A stretch of DNA of 64,000 bases from Vibrio cyclitrophicus (lineage in GTDB: Bacteria > Pseudomonadota > Gammaproteobacteria > Enterobacterales > Vibrionaceae): positions 682,001 to 746,000 of the forward strand of contig NZ_AP025480.1 of the NCBI RefSeq assembly GCF_024347435.1. Reading direction: 5' to 3'. Positions 50,209 through 59,625 of this stretch are shown one piece after another. Both the position numbers and the translations under genes were made by a program. The notes beneath the pieces are model-generated. The model was not told where the DNA came from. It was given only the letters and a program-made list of their open reading frames with translations, and did not search any database. The stretch's first letter is position 1. Each line of letters opens with the position of its first letter.

Positions 50209-52092
50209 CTATTTAGCAAGGTAGTCAGAGATAGACTTCTCTATACCTTTGGCATCTAAGCCAAGCTCTTCGTGCAGTTCACCTTGAGTGCCTTGAGCAA
50301 TAAACTTGTCTGGTAAGCCAAGGTTTAATACTGGCATCAGTAGCTTCTCTTGCATCAAGAATTCAATCACACCCGCGCCTGCACCACCTGCAATCGCGTT
50401 TTCTTCGATTGTCACAAGTACATCGTGGTCAGCAGCAAGTTGTTTGATTAGTGTTTTATCGAGTGGCTTCACAAAGCGCATGTCTGTAACCGTCGCATCG
50501 ATAGCGTCAGCCGTTTGAAGCGCACTCTCCAGGAAAGTACCGAAGCTTAGGATTGCGACTTTCGAGCCATCTTTTGCTTTTTCGCTTTCGCGAACGATAC
50601 GACCTTTACCAATCTCAAGAGAGGTAAACTCACTTTGAATCTCAGTACCCATACCATTACCGCGAGGGTAACGAACGGCACTTGGCCCTGTGTGCTGATG
50701 ACCAGTGTAAAGCATTTGGCGACATTCGTTTTCGTCGCTTGGTGCCATGATCACCATGTTTGGAATGCAGCGCATAAAGCTTAGATCGAACGCACCTTGG
50801 TGTGTTTGACCATCGGCACCGACAAGACCCGCACGGTCAATAGCAAACATAACCGGTAGATCCATGATAGCCACATCGTGGATCAGTTGATCGTAGCCAC
50901 GTTGTAGGAAAGTCGAGTAGATAGCGACAATCGGCTTATCACCTGCAATCGCCATACCGGTTGCTAGCGTCACAGCATGCTGCTCAGCAATCGCTACATC
51001 AAAGTACTGCTCTGGGTATTCTTTAGAGAAACGAACCATACCAGAACCTTCACGCATTGCTGGTGTGATCGCCATTAGCTTAGGGTCTTGAGCAGCCATA
51101 TCACACAAGAAATCGCCAAAAATCTTAGAGAAAGTTGGTTTAGAGCTGGTGCTCTTCGGCAGACTTGAATGTGCAGGGTCGAATTTAGGTACGCCGTGAT
51201 AACCAATTGGATCTTTCTCAGCTGGCTCGTAGCCTTTGCCTTTCTTCGTCATGATATGTAAGAACTGAGGACCTTTAAGATCTCGCATGTTCTTGAGCGT
51301 TTTAATCAACTCATTCACATCGTGACCATCGATTGGACCAATGTAGTTGAAACCTAACTCTTCAAACATAGTGCCAGGGACAACCATACCTTTTAGATGT
51401 TCTTCTGTACGACGGACCAACTCTTTTATCGGCGGAACGCCTGATAGCACTTTCTTGCCACCCTCACGAATTGACGTGTAAAGACTGCCAGAAAGAACTT
51501 GAGCTAGGTGGTTGTTTAGAGCTCCTACATTTTCAGAGATCGACATCTCGTTATCATTAAGGATAACCAACATGTCATTGTGAATATCACCCGCATGGTT
51601 CATGGCTTCGAAAGCCATACCTGCGGTAATCGCGCCATCACCAATGACACTGACAACTTTACGATCCTTACCTTCCTTCTTAGCACTGATCGCCATACCA
51701 AGTGCGGCACTGATCGATGTTGAAGAGTGACCAACAGAAAGGGTGTCGTATTCGCTCTCTTGTCGCCATGGGAATGGGTGCAATCCATCTTTTTGACGAA
51801 TAGTCGACAAGCGGTCGCGACGACCAGTAAGAATTTTGTGCGGGTATGCTTGGTGGCCAACATCCCAAACCAATTGGTCAAAAGGAGTGTTATACACATA
51901 GTGCAGAGCCACTGTTAGCTCTACTGTACCTAAGCCTGACGCTAAGTGGCCACTTGACTGGCTCACTGAGTTAAGAAGATAGGTGCGTAATTCATCACAA
52001 AGCTGTGTTAGCGTCTCTTTCGGAAGTAGACGCAAATCCTCTGGCTTATCAGCCAAAGCAAGAGTTGGGTACTTTGATATATCAAGAGTCAT
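50209..52092 (-). CDS. dxs: 1-deoxy-D-xylulose-5-phosphate synthase
   Basis: A 627-residue thiamine-diphosphate enzyme that condenses pyruvate and glyceraldehyde 3-phosphate, the first step of the MEP isoprenoid pathway. Signatures are [16 protein letters not shown] near residue 77, [17 protein letters not shown] near residue 150 (thiamine site), and the transketolase central domain with [13 protein letters not shown] near residue 370. The length is close to E. coli Dxs (620). Third gene of xseB-ispA-dxs, with 21 bp to ispA. Confidence 0.97.
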   Translation of the reverse strand: MTLDISKYPTLALADKPEDLRLLPKETLTQLCDELRTYLLNSVSQSSGHLASGLGTVELTVALHYVYNTPFDQLVWDVGHQAYPHKILTGRRDRLSTIRQKDGLHPFPWRQESEYDTLSVGHSSTSISAALGMAISAKKEGKDRKVVSVIGDGAITAGMAFEAMNHAGDIHNDMLVILNDNEMSISENVGALNNHLAQVLSGSLYTSIREGGKKVLSGVPPIKELVRRTEEHLKGMVVPGTMFEELGFNYIGPIDGHDVNELIKTLKNMRDLKGPQFLHIMTKKGKGYEPAEKDPIGYHGVPKFDPAHSSLPKSTSSKPTFSKIFGDFLCDMAAQDPKLMAITPAMREGSGMVRFSKEYPEQYFDVAIAEQHAVTLATGMAIAGDKPIVAIYSTFLQRGYDQLIHDVAIMDLPVMFAIDRAGLVGADGQTHQGAFDLSFMRCIPNMVIMAPSDENECRQMLYTGHQHTGPSAVRYPRGNGMGTEIQSEFTSLEIGKGRIVRESEKAKDGSKVAILSFGTFLESALQTADAIDATVTDMRFVKPLDKTLIKQLAADHDVLVTIEENAIAGGAGAGVIEFLMQEKLLMPVLNLGLPDKFIAQGTQGELHEELGLDAKGIEKSISDYLAK

Positions 52093-52113
52093 AGGTAATG
52101 CGCGCTTATTGTC

Positions 52114-52998
52114 TTAGTTCTTGCGCTCGATGACGTATCGGGCGAACTCTTCGAGTGACTGGGTATTGTATGGGATTGCAGCCAAAGCTTGAAGCGCTTC
52201 CTGTAGCAGAGTTTGCGCTTTTTCTTGAGCGCCCTCTAAACCTAACAAAGAAGGGTAGGTGCTTTTGTTCAATTCTTGGTCAGAACCCTGTGGCTTACCC
52301 AAAGTTTCCGTGTCGCTGGTGATATCCAAAATATCATCTTGAACTTGGAAGGCTAACCCGATGGCATCGGCGTACCTATCTAATTGAGGCATTACTTCTA
52401 ACGCTTTTTCACCAGCAGCGAGTGCACCTAATCGAATGGCACTCTTCATTAAAGCGCCCGTTTTATTTCGGTGAACTTCTTCTAATTCTTCTAGCGTAAC
52501 AGCGCGGTTTTCGGCTTCAATATCAAGCGCCTGACCAATACACATACCTTGAGCACCAGAGGCTTCAGCTAAGCGTTGAATCATTCGAACGCGATTGCTT
52601 TCCCCATCAGCACTTAACGTGCCTTCCGCAAGTATAGTAAACGCGAGAGTTTGTAGTGCATCGCCAGTTAAAATAGCGGTCGCTTCATCAAATTTGATGT
52701 GACAAGTCTGATGACCACGGCGCAGTTCATCGTCATCCATCGCCGGAAGGTCGTCGTGAATCAGAGAGTAGGCATGAATACATTCGATTGCAGAAGCTGG
52801 AGTATCGAGCTCTTCAGCCGTGCACCCGAGCATTTCCCCTGTAATGTAGACAAGAAATGGACGCGCACGTTTGCCGCCTAAAAGCAATCCATAACGCATT
52901 GCGTTGATAAGATTTTGATTTTGGTGTGGCAGGCGATCAAGCCAAAGGTTCAGTTGCTCGTTATTACGTGCTTGATAAGACAATAACGTCTCGATCAT
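52114..52998 (-). CDS. ispA: Farnesyl diphosphate (geranyltranstransferase) synthase
   Basis: A 294-residue short-type prenyl transferase that builds FPP from IPP and DMAPP. The first aspartate-rich motif is SLIHDDLPAMDDDELRRG near residue 80, the second QVQDDILD near residue 222, with GGKRARPFLVY before them. ATG 52998 (MIETLL) is preferred by alignment length to E. coli IspA; an ATG four codons upstream at 53010 is possible. Middle gene of the xseB-ispA-dxs operon. Confidence 0.95.
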   Translation of the reverse strand: MIETLLSYQARNNEQLNLWLDRLPHQNQNLINAMRYGLLLGGKRARPFLVYITGEMLGCTAEELDTPASAIECIHAYSLIHDDLPAMDDDELRRGHQTCHIKFDEATAILTGDALQTLAFTILAEGTLSADGESNRVRMIQRLAEASGAQGMCIGQALDIEAENRAVTLEELEEVHRNKTGALMKSAIRLGALAAGEKALEVMPQLDRYADAIGLAFQVQDDILDITSDTETLGKPQGSDQELNKSTYPSLLGLEGAQEKAQTLLQEALQALAAIPYNTQSLEEFARYVIERKN

Positions 52999-53018
52999 AG
53001 GGGATCTCATACAATTTG

Positions 53019-53261
53019 TTATTCAGGTTGTGGGTTAAAGTCGCTAAGTTCTGCATTTTGATCGTTTTGCAGTAAGATGCTAACGCGTTGTTCTGCATCG
53101 TTTAGTTTACTTTGACCGGCTCGAGCGAGGGAGATACCTCGTTCGAATTTTTTCAGCGCATCATCTAAAGCTAGATCACCATTTTCTAGTTGATCAACCA
53201 AGCCATCAAGCTCTTCGATTGCCGCTTCAAAGCTCATATTTTCAGGTTTCTTAGTAGCCAT
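53019..53261 (-). CDS. xseB: Exodeoxyribonuclease VII small subunit
   Basis: An 80-residue helical protein, the small subunit of exonuclease VII, which degrades single-stranded DNA. The pattern MSFEAAIEELDGLVDQLENGDLALDDALKKFERG (in parts) is diagnostic. First gene of the xseB-ispA-dxs operon, as in E. coli. Divergent from pomAB. Confidence 0.95.
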   Translation of the reverse strand: MATKKPENMSFEAAIEELDGLVDQLENGDLALDDALKKFERGISLARAGQSKLNDAEQRVSILLQNDQNAELSDFNPQPE

Positions 53262-53484
53262 AATAAATCTGCGTTTGGAAAGATGAACGAACGTTACCCT
53301 AGGCCGCTGATATGGTCAAATGTAACAAAGGAATTTTGCTAGAAAGTTCGTTTTTAAGGGGCTTGAACTCACTTTGATTGAATAACCTTAGCTTTATCGA
53401 GTTTATGCGCTACGTATAGGGGTAAAGTCTGCGAATAGTAGTGACTCAAAAACGAAAAGTGTGATACTTAAGCCAAGAATTTAC

Positions 53485-53511
53485 TAAAAGATCTTATAGT
53501 CTGGCCGATAA
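53485..53511 (+). promoter_or_regulatory. Sigma-28 (FliA)-type promoter of pomAB
   Basis: TAAAAGAT (53485-53492), an 11-bp spacer and GCCGATAA (53504-53511) fit the flagellar consensus TAAAGTTT-N11-GCCGATAA, with a perfect -10. It lies about 50 bp before pomA. Confidence 0.75.
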
Positions 53512-53559
53512 AAAGATTATCGTCGACGTAGAGCTACAAAAAAGCATGAGGAGTGCTCA

Positions 53560-54324
53560 GTGGATTTAGCAACCCTAATAGGTTTGATTGGTGGATTTGC
53601 CTTTGTAATCATGGCAATGATCCTAGGTGGAAGCCTCGGGATGTTCTATGACACGACATCCATTTTGATCGTGGTGGGTGGTTCAACGTTTGTTGTTCTG
53701 ATGAAGTTCACCATGGGACAGTTCTTTGGTGCGACTAAAATTGCCGGCAAAGCATTTATGTTTAAAGCCGATGAGCCTGAAGATCTTATCGCTAAAGTTG
53801 TAGAGATGGCAGATGCTGCACGTAAAGGTGGCTTCTTGGCACTTGAAGAGATGGAAATCAGCAACAGTTTCATGCAAAAGGGTATCGACTTATTGGTGGA
53901 TGGCCATGATGGTGATGTGGTGCGTGCAGCACTGCAAAAAGACATCGCATTAACGACAGAACGTCACGAGCAGGGCGCGAAAGTGTTCTCTGCATTCGGT
54001 GATGTTGCCCCTGCGATGGGTATGATTGGTACCTTAGTTGGTCTGGTAGCCATGCTTTCGAACATGGATGATCCTAAAGCGATCGGTCCTGCGATGGCGG
54101 TTGCACTCTTAACTACGCTTTATGGTGCAATCCTTTCGAACATGGTGTTCTTCCCTATTGCCGACAAGCTTGCGCTGCGTCGTGACCAAGAAACACTAAA
54201 CCGTCGTCTGGTGATGGATGGTGTTTTAGCGATTCAAGATGGCCAGAACCCACGTGTTATCGATGGTTACCTGAAGAGCTACCTAAACGAAGGTAAGCGC
54301 ACGATTGATGGTGAACCCGCGTAA
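53560..54324 (+). CDS. pomA: Flagellar motor stator protein PomA (MotA family)
   Basis: A 254-residue MotA-family inner-membrane protein with four helices. With PomB it forms the sodium-driven stator of the polar flagellum. The sequence matches vibrio PomA (MDLATLIGLIGGFAFVIMAM, GSLGMFYDTTSI, AFGDVAPAMGMIGTLVGLV). The cytoplasmic loop with charged residues (DEPEDLIAKVVEMADAARKGG) contacts FliG. It starts with GTG after GAGGAG. PomB follows by 12 bp. Confidence 0.96.
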   Translation: MDLATLIGLIGGFAFVIMAMILGGSLGMFYDTTSILIVVGGSTFVVLMKFTMGQFFGATKIAGKAFMFKADEPEDLIAKVVEMADAARKGGFLALEEMEISNSFMQKGIDLLVDGHDGDVVRAALQKDIALTTERHEQGAKVFSAFGDVAPAMGMIGTLVGLVAMLSNMDDPKAIGPAMAVALLTTLYGAILSNMVFFPIADKLALRRDQETLNRRLVMDGVLAIQDGQNPRVIDGYLKSYLNEGKRTIDGEPA

Positions 54325-54336
54325 GAGGAATTGAAG

Positions 54337-55284
54337 ATGGATGAAGAAAATCCATGTAAATGTCCTCCTCCGGGGTTACCTCAATGGATGGGGACATTTG
54401 CTGACTTGATGTCACTGCTGATGTGTTTCTTCGTACTGCTGCTCTCATTCTCTGAGATGGACGTACTGAAGTTCAAACAGATCGCGGGCTCGATGAAGTT
54501 TGCGTTTGGTGTACAAAACCGTTTAGAAGTGAAAGACATCCCGAAAGGGACCAGCATCATTGCACAAGAGTTTCGCCCTGGTCGTCCAGAGCCAACACCG
54601 ATTGATGTGATCATGCAGCAAACCATCGATATTACTCAGCAGACGCTGGAGTTTCATGAAGGTGAATCTGAGCGTGCTGGCGGCACCATGCGTGACCAAG
54701 GCAAGATGACCGGAGGCAAGTCGCCAGAGGTTTCGACTCATGACAATCAAAACTCTGAGTCAGACCAACAGCAACAACAAGCTGAAGCTCAATCGCAAGA
54801 GATGGAAACGTTGATGGAAAGCATCAAGAAGGCGTTGGAGCGAGAAATCGACCAAGGCGCGATTGAGGTGGAAAACCTTGGCCAACAGATTGTGATTCGA
54901 ATTCGTGAGAAGGGTGCATTCCCATCGGGTTCTGCTTTCCTACAGCCGAAGTTCCGACCTTTGGTGAGACAGGTGGCTGAACTGGTGAAAGATGTTCCGG
55001 GTATTGTTCGAATCTCAGGGCACACTGATAACCAAAGGCTTGATTCTGAGCTGTATCGCTCGAATTGGGATCTGTCATCTCAGCGAGCCGTATCTGTTGC
55101 TCAAGAGATGGAGAAGGTTCGTGGGTTCTCTCATCAACGCTTGAGAGTTCGTGGTATGGCTGATACTGAGCCTGTAGAGCCGAATGATACGGAATGGCAA
55201 CGCAGCCTAAACCGCCGCGTAGAGATCAGCATCATGCAGGGCGAGCCACTATACAGCGAAGAAGTTCCAGTGGTTACTCAATAA
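54337..55284 (+). CDS. pomB: Flagellar motor stator protein PomB (MotB family)
   Basis: A 315-residue stator subunit with one membrane helix near residues 20-42 and a C-terminal OmpA-like peptidoglycan-binding domain (VRISGHTDNQRLDSELYRSN, NRRVEISIM). The ion-binding aspartate is Asp23 in GTFADLMSLL, equivalent to the sodium-binding Asp24 of V. alginolyticus PomB. ATG 54337 follows AGAGGAAT; a TTG two codons earlier is unlikely. A Gln-rich linker (SDQQQQQAEAQSQ) separates the two domains. Confidence 0.96.
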   Translation: MDEENPCKCPPPGLPQWMGTFADLMSLLMCFFVLLLSFSEMDVLKFKQIAGSMKFAFGVQNRLEVKDIPKGTSIIAQEFRPGRPEPTPIDVIMQQTIDITQQTLEFHEGESERAGGTMRDQGKMTGGKSPEVSTHDNQNSESDQQQQQAEAQSQEMETLMESIKKALEREIDQGAIEVENLGQQIVIRIREKGAFPSGSAFLQPKFRPLVRQVAELVKDVPGIVRISGHTDNQRLDSELYRSNWDLSSQRAVSVAQEMEKVRGFSHQRLRVRGMADTEPVEPNDTEWQRSLNRRVEISIMQGEPLYSEEVPVVTQ

Positions 55285-55307
55285 TATCGCGTGCTCATAT
55301 GATTTAG

Positions 55308-55340
55308 AAAGCCCAACCTTATGATGAGGTTGGGCTTTTT
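55308..55340 (+). terminator. Terminator of pomAB
   Basis: AAAGCCCAACCT/AGGTTGGGCTTT stem with T-run, 23 bp after pomB. Confidence 0.88.
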
Positions 55341-55483
55341 ATTTTAATTCGTCATGATTAACTGAGTTCAAATTTGTGTACCTATGACACTACGATGGTG
55401 AACAGAGATGCTATTTTTAATAAGGTGCGTATTTATTACTGGCGCTAAAGCACGCACTCTTTTCCTTGTTTCCTTTTCTCATG

Positions 55484-55489
55484 TATAAT
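55484..55489 (+). promoter_or_regulatory. Likely -10 box of thiI
   Basis: A perfect TATAAT lies 114 bp before the thiI ATG, within the 318-bp gap after pomB. The -35 region (TTTCCT) is weak. Nothing else is seen in the gap beyond the pomAB terminator. Confidence 0.4.
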
Positions 55490-55602
55490 CCGCGCCCTTA
55501 GATTTAATATTGATCTACTATTGCTTCAATAACTATGTGAAATGACCTTTTACGTGGTGATGAACCTATTAAAATTGTGAACCTTATTGGCGTGAAAGTA
55601 CT

Positions 55603-57051
55603 ATGAAATTTATTGTTAAGCCCCACCCGGAAATTTTTGTAAAAAGTGAATCGGTGCGTAAGCGCTTCACAAAGATTCTAGAACGTAATATTCGCACTAT
55701 TCTTCAGCGTCGTACTGAGTCTGTGGCTGTTTTCAACCGTCGTGACTACATCGAAGTGACGTCTGAGAGCGACAAATACTTTAAAGAAACACTCGAAGTA
55801 TTGACGCAAACTCCGGGTATTCATCACTCCCTTGAAGTTCAGCAATCAGAATTTAAAGACCTGCACGATATTTACGAGCAAGTTCTTGAGCGCAGCCGTG
55901 GTCTTATTGAAGGTAAGACTTTCTCTGTGCGAGCTAAGCGTCGCGGTAAACATGATTTTACCTCTATCGAGCTAGAGCGTTACGTAGGTGGTGGTCTAAA
56001 CCAAGCGGTAGACTCAGCAAAAGTAAAACTGAAAAACCCAGATATTACCGTTAAGGTTGAAGTCGAGAACGGCAAGCTAAACCAAGTGATTGAACGTCAT
56101 AAAGGCCTAGGCGGTTTCCCTCTAGGTACTCAAGAAGACCTACTGAGCTTGATCTCTGGCGGTTTCGATTCTGGCGTTTCAAGCTACTTGCACATCAAAC
56201 GTGGTTCGAAAGTGCATTACTGCTTCTTTAACCTAGGTGGTCCAGCACACGAAATTGGCGTTAAGCAAGTTTCTCACTATCTATGGGACAAATACGGCTC
56301 ATCGGCCAAGGTGAAGTTCATCTCTATCGATTTTGAACCTGTAGTCGCAGAGATTCTTGAGAACGTTGAAGACGGCCAAATGGGCGTGGTTCTTAAGCGT
56401 ATGTTCATGCGCGCTGGTGGTATGGTTGCAGAACGCTTGGGTATTGAAGCGCTAGTAACCGGTGAGGCGCTTGGCCAGGTTTCTAGCCAAACGCTAACTA
56501 ACCTTCGCCACATCGACAACGTGACCGATACGTTGATTCTTCGTCCACTTATCAACTGGGACAAAGAAGACATTATCGACCTGTCTCGTAAGATTGGTAC
56601 TGAAGACTTCGCGAAAGTAATGCCAGAGTACTGTGGTGTTATTTCTAAGAAGCCAACAGTGAAAGCGAAGAAAGGTAAACTAGAAGCGGAAGAAGCTAAG
56701 TTTAACTTTGAAGTCCTGGATCAAGTGATCGAGAACGCTCGTATTATGGATATCCGTGACATCGAGAAAGAGAGTCAAGAGCAAGCTCCTGAAGTTGAAC
56801 AAGTTCAAGCCGTTGCTGAGCACGCTGTCGTTCTAGATATCCGCAGCCCAGACGAGGAAGACGAAAGCCCACTAGAGATCGATGGTGTTGAAATTAAGCA
56901 CATCCCGTTCTTCAAGCTTTCAACTCAGTTTGGCGACCTAGACCAAGCGAAAGAATATTTGCTGTACTGTGACCGTGGTGTCATGAGCCGTCTACAGGCA
57001 CTTTACCTACAAGAGCAAGGTTTCCATAACGTTAAGGTTTACCGCCCATAG
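55603..57051 (+). CDS. thiI: tRNA 4-thiouridine synthase ThiI
   Basis: A 482-residue enzyme, same length as E. coli ThiI, that transfers sulfur to uridine 8 of tRNA and takes part in thiazole synthesis. Order: ferredoxin-like and THUMP domains (to about residue 165), the PP-loop ATPase with [12 protein letters not shown] near residue 185, and a C-terminal rhodanese domain whose persulfide cysteine lies in [12 protein letters not shown]. The second redox cysteine is in [11 protein letters not shown] near residue 344. In E. coli thiI adjoins xseB; here pomAB lies between. Confidence 0.96.
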   Translation: MKFIVKPHPEIFVKSESVRKRFTKILERNIRTILQRRTESVAVFNRRDYIEVTSESDKYFKETLEVLTQTPGIHHSLEVQQSEFKDLHDIYEQVLERSRGLIEGKTFSVRAKRRGKHDFTSIELERYVGGGLNQAVDSAKVKLKNPDITVKVEVENGKLNQVIERHKGLGGFPLGTQEDLLSLISGGFDSGVSSYLHIKRGSKVHYCFFNLGGPAHEIGVKQVSHYLWDKYGSSAKVKFISIDFEPVVAEILENVEDGQMGVVLKRMFMRAGGMVAERLGIEALVTGEALGQVSSQTLTNLRHIDNVTDTLILRPLINWDKEDIIDLSRKIGTEDFAKVMPEYCGVISKKPTVKAKKGKLEAEEAKFNFEVLDQVIENARIMDIRDIEKESQEQAPEVEQVQAVAEHAVVLDIRSPDEEDESPLEIDGVEIKHIPFFKLSTQFGDLDQAKEYLLYCDRGVMSRLQALYLQEQGFHNVKVYRP

Positions 57052-57083
57052 TGGTGTGCTAACCGAATTGCTGAATACTTTGC

Positions 57084-57116
57084 AAAGCCGCTTACTGAAA
57101 AGTAAGTGGCTTTTTT
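57084..57116 (+). terminator. Terminator of thiI
   Basis: A 13-bp stem AAAGCCGCTTACT/AGTAAGTGGCTTT (one G-U) with T-run, 32 bp after thiI. From here to 57408 I see no gene. Confidence 0.85.
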
Positions 57117-57408
57117 ATTTCTATTGAGAATGCTCTACAGTACTGAGGCATAGTCGAGAGTTTGGTGCGCGATCTATATGCTCTGATTTCATATGTTAAA
57201 TTGTTGGGCTTGAAGCGGGTTTTTGTGACGCTGAAAATATGAGTATCTTGAAGGATTCTGTTAGTTTTTAGTGCGATTCAATGATTCGATTTGTATGTGT
57301 TCAGTTGATTATTTGAGTGCTTGTTTAATTCTGTGATTAATGATGAAAAATAATAAAGATTAATTAGCACAGCTATTGATAAACTTGTTGCTACTTTTCT
57401 TTGCACAT

Positions 57409-57656
57409 AAAAAAACACCGCCCATAAGGCGGTGCAAACAAATTTGACAGACAGGTCAAAATAAATACAGGAAGTACATGCCTCGTTCCAGTATAGAACT
57501 GCAACAAAACATTTGGTAGAACTCTACCCAACTCGAAAAGAACGAGTTTGCAAACACAACATCGCAGGAGCTAAACCAATTGATTCTAGAGAGAATCAAG
57601 CCGTTCAGGCTAGCTGCTGCGGGATGAAATATAGAATTTCTCTGGCCGCTAGGCAA
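57409..57656 (-). ncRNA. gcvB: GcvB small regulatory RNA
   Basis: Read on the minus strand, the 3' part contains ACTTCCTGTA, GACCTGTCTGTCAAATT and the terminator hairpin CACCGCC-TTATG-GGCGGTG with a T7 run, which match the conserved 3' half of E. coli GcvB. The GU-rich segment GATGTTGTGTTTGC (57550-57563) corresponds to the R1 region that base-pairs with amino acid and peptide transporter mRNAs. A TATAAT at 57664-57669 sets the 5' end near 57656, and gcvA is divergent as in enterics. GcvB is Hfq-dependent and activated by GcvA. The exact 5' end is estimated and the length is slightly over the E. coli RNA. Confidence 0.88.
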
Positions 57657-57663
57657 TGGACAA

Positions 57664-57692
57664 ATTATAATGTTTCAGATAAAAAAAACTAA
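57664..57692 (-). promoter_or_regulatory. gcvB promoter
   Basis: TATAAT on the minus strand (57664-57669) with a weak -35 (TTAGTT, 57687-57692) 17 bp upstream. A poor -35 fits a promoter that needs GcvA. Confidence 0.6.
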
Positions 57693-57712
57693 TGCTTATT
57701 TAGAGAGTAACT

Positions 57713-58621
57713 ATGTCTCGTCGATTACCCCCATTAAACTCGTTAAGAGTGTTTGAAGCCGCGGCTCGACACTTGAGTTTTACGCGTGCTGCAGAAGAGT
57801 TGTTTGTTACTCAAGCTGCCGTCAGTCATCAGATCAAAGCGCTTGAAGAATTCTTGTCTTTGAAGCTTTTTCGTCGAAGAAATCGTTCTTTGTTGCTTAC
57901 TGAAGAAGGGCAAAGCTACTTCTTGGATATCAAAGATATTTTCACATCACTGGCTGAAGCGACGGATAAAGTGCTTGAGCGAAGTGAGAAGGGCGCATTG
58001 ACCATCAGCTTACCTCCAAGCTTTGCGATTCAATGGTTAGTGCCAAGACTTGCTGACTTTAATCAACAAGAGCCTGATATTGATGTGCGAATCAAAGCCG
58101 TTGATATGGACGAAGGCTCGCTGACCGATGACGTAGACGTAGCTATTTATTATGGTCGAGGTAATTGGTCGGGACTTAGGGCCGATAAGCTTTATCAAGA
58201 ATATTTAATTCCTTTATGCTCACCTTCGGTGTTGCTTGGGAGCAAGCCGTTAGAAACGCTCAGTGATTTGGCATGTCATACGTTACTGCATGATACTTCT
58301 CGAAAGGATTGGAAGCAGTTTGCTAAGCAAAATGGCATCGATGGCGTGAACGTCAATCACGGTCCTATCTTTAGTCACTCAACCATGGTGTTGCAGGCTG
58401 CGGCTCACGGCCAAGGCATTGCATTGGGTAATAATGTATTAGCCCAGCCTGAAATAGAGGCGGGTCGTTTGATTGCGCCTTTTGACGAAGTGTTGGTGAG
58501 TAAGAACGCTTTCTATGTGGTTTGTCACGAGAAACAAGCCGACATGGGACGCATTGCGACCTTCCGTGACTGGATGCTAGCGAAAGCGCAGAGCGAACAA
58601 GAGGATTTACTCGATGAATAA
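57713..58621 (+). CDS. gcvA: LysR-family regulator GcvA
   Basis: A 302-residue LysR regulator almost identical to E. coli GcvA in its DNA-binding half as remembered: RLPPLNSLRVFEAAARHLSF and FVTQAAVSHQIKALEEF, then LFRRRNRSLLLTEEGQ. GcvA activates the glycine-cleavage operon with glycine and represses it with purines and GcvR, and activates gcvB. Its stop overlaps the next gene's start by eight bases. Confidence 0.95.
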   Translation: MSRRLPPLNSLRVFEAAARHLSFTRAAEELFVTQAAVSHQIKALEEFLSLKLFRRRNRSLLLTEEGQSYFLDIKDIFTSLAEATDKVLERSEKGALTISLPPSFAIQWLVPRLADFNQQEPDIDVRIKAVDMDEGSLTDDVDVAIYYGRGNWSGLRADKLYQEYLIPLCSPSVLLGSKPLETLSDLACHTLLHDTSRKDWKQFAKQNGIDGVNVNHGPIFSHSTMVLQAAAHGQGIALGNNVLAQPEIEAGRLIAPFDEVLVSKNAFYVVCHEKQADMGRIATFRDWMLAKAQSEQEDLLDE

Positions 58622-59237
58622 CGTCATCATTGATGGTGAAGACAATCCAATCACCTTTATCTTTGCACATGGCGCAGGCGCAGGTATGGAGCATGAATTC
58701 ATGCAGTCGGTGGCAAAAGGGTTGGCCTTTAAAGGGATACGAGTTATCCGTTTTAATTTCCCTTACATGATTAAACGTGCTGAAGATGGCAAGCGTCGTC
58801 CACCTGACAGAGCGCCTAAGCTGCTTGAAGCTTACCAAGAGATTATTGAGCAGGTTGATGCTGATAAGCTTGTTATTGGCGGAAAATCGATGGGAGGACG
58901 CATGGCGAGCCATTTGTCTGAAGTTGATAAGGTGGCAGCAATGGCGTGTTTAGGCTTTCCTTTCCACCCTCCAGGTAAGCCTGAGAAGTACAAAGGTGAG
59001 CATCTTGCTGAGTTAGAGAAACCTTGTTTAATTTTACAAGGTGAACGTGACACCTTCGGTAAGCGTGAAGAGTTTGCTGATTTTGAACTGTCTGGTTCTA
59101 TTCGTGTTGAATTTATTCCCGATGGCGACCACAGTTTTAAGCCTCGTAAGAGTTCTGGCTACACCGAACAGCAAAACATAGCTTTAACCGTTGAGAAACT
59201 ATCGGCGTTTATCAAAGAGGTGCTTAATGAGAAGTAA
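58614..59237 (+). CDS. Alpha/beta hydrolase of the TEX30/KANL3-like family
   Basis: A 207-residue single-domain alpha/beta hydrolase. The oxyanion motif is FAHGAGAGME near residue 18, the nucleophile elbow is IGGKSMGGRMA with Ser near residue 95, the acid is in LQGERDTFG near residue 146 and the histidine in PDGDHSFKP near residue 173. It starts within the gcvA end, so translation is coupled. The substrate is unknown. Confidence 0.85.
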   Translation: MNNVIIDGEDNPITFIFAHGAGAGMEHEFMQSVAKGLAFKGIRVIRFNFPYMIKRAEDGKRRPPDRAPKLLEAYQEIIEQVDADKLVIGGKSMGGRMASHLSEVDKVAAMACLGFPFHPPGKPEKYKGEHLAELEKPCLILQGERDTFGKREEFADFELSGSIRVEFIPDGDHSFKPRKSSGYTEQQNIALTVEKLSAFIKEVLNEK

Positions 59238-59625
59238 GTATTTACTCACCTTTACCGGTATCTCTGGTGCAATAGCCGTAATGCTAGGTGCCTTCGCCGC
59301 TCACGGCCTGAAAGCTATTTTATCTGAGTATCAGCTAGGCGTGTTTGAGACTGGCGTTCAGTACCAGTTTATCCATACTCTGGCGATATTGGCGTGTGGC
59401 GCTCTGTTACAGATGAAACTTGGCGCTAAATCACAAAAATATTTTTTCATTGCGGCAATTTGCTTTATCATCGGCATCCTTTGTTTTAGTGGCAGCCTTT
59501 ATGGGTTAGCACTGACAGGAATAAAATGGTTTGGCCCTATAACACCGTTCGGTGGTCTACTATTTATCATTGGTTGGGGAGTCTTCTCCTTCGCTGCTTT
59601 GAATATAAAAGAGGTAACTCAGTGA
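59227..59625 (+). CDS. DUF423 family membrane protein (YgdD-like)
   Basis: A 132-residue inner-membrane protein with four hydrophobic helices. The pattern GAFAAHGLK near residue 25 and [14 protein letters not shown] is typical of DUF423. ATG 59227 overlaps the preceding stop; the frame opens earlier but the family begins at MRSKYLL. In E. coli its counterpart ygdD lies between gcvA and rlmM, as here. Function unknown. Confidence 0.88.
   Translation: MRSKYLLTFTGISGAIAVMLGAFAAHGLKAILSEYQLGVFETGVQYQFIHTLAILACGALLQMKLGAKSQKYFFIAAICFIIGILCFSGSLYGLALTGIKWFGPITPFGGLLFIIGWGVFSFAALNIKEVTQ

Noticed and set aside
57456..57656. 66-codon minus-strand ORF before gcvA
   Set aside because: It coincides with the GcvB small RNA; the reading frame is chance.
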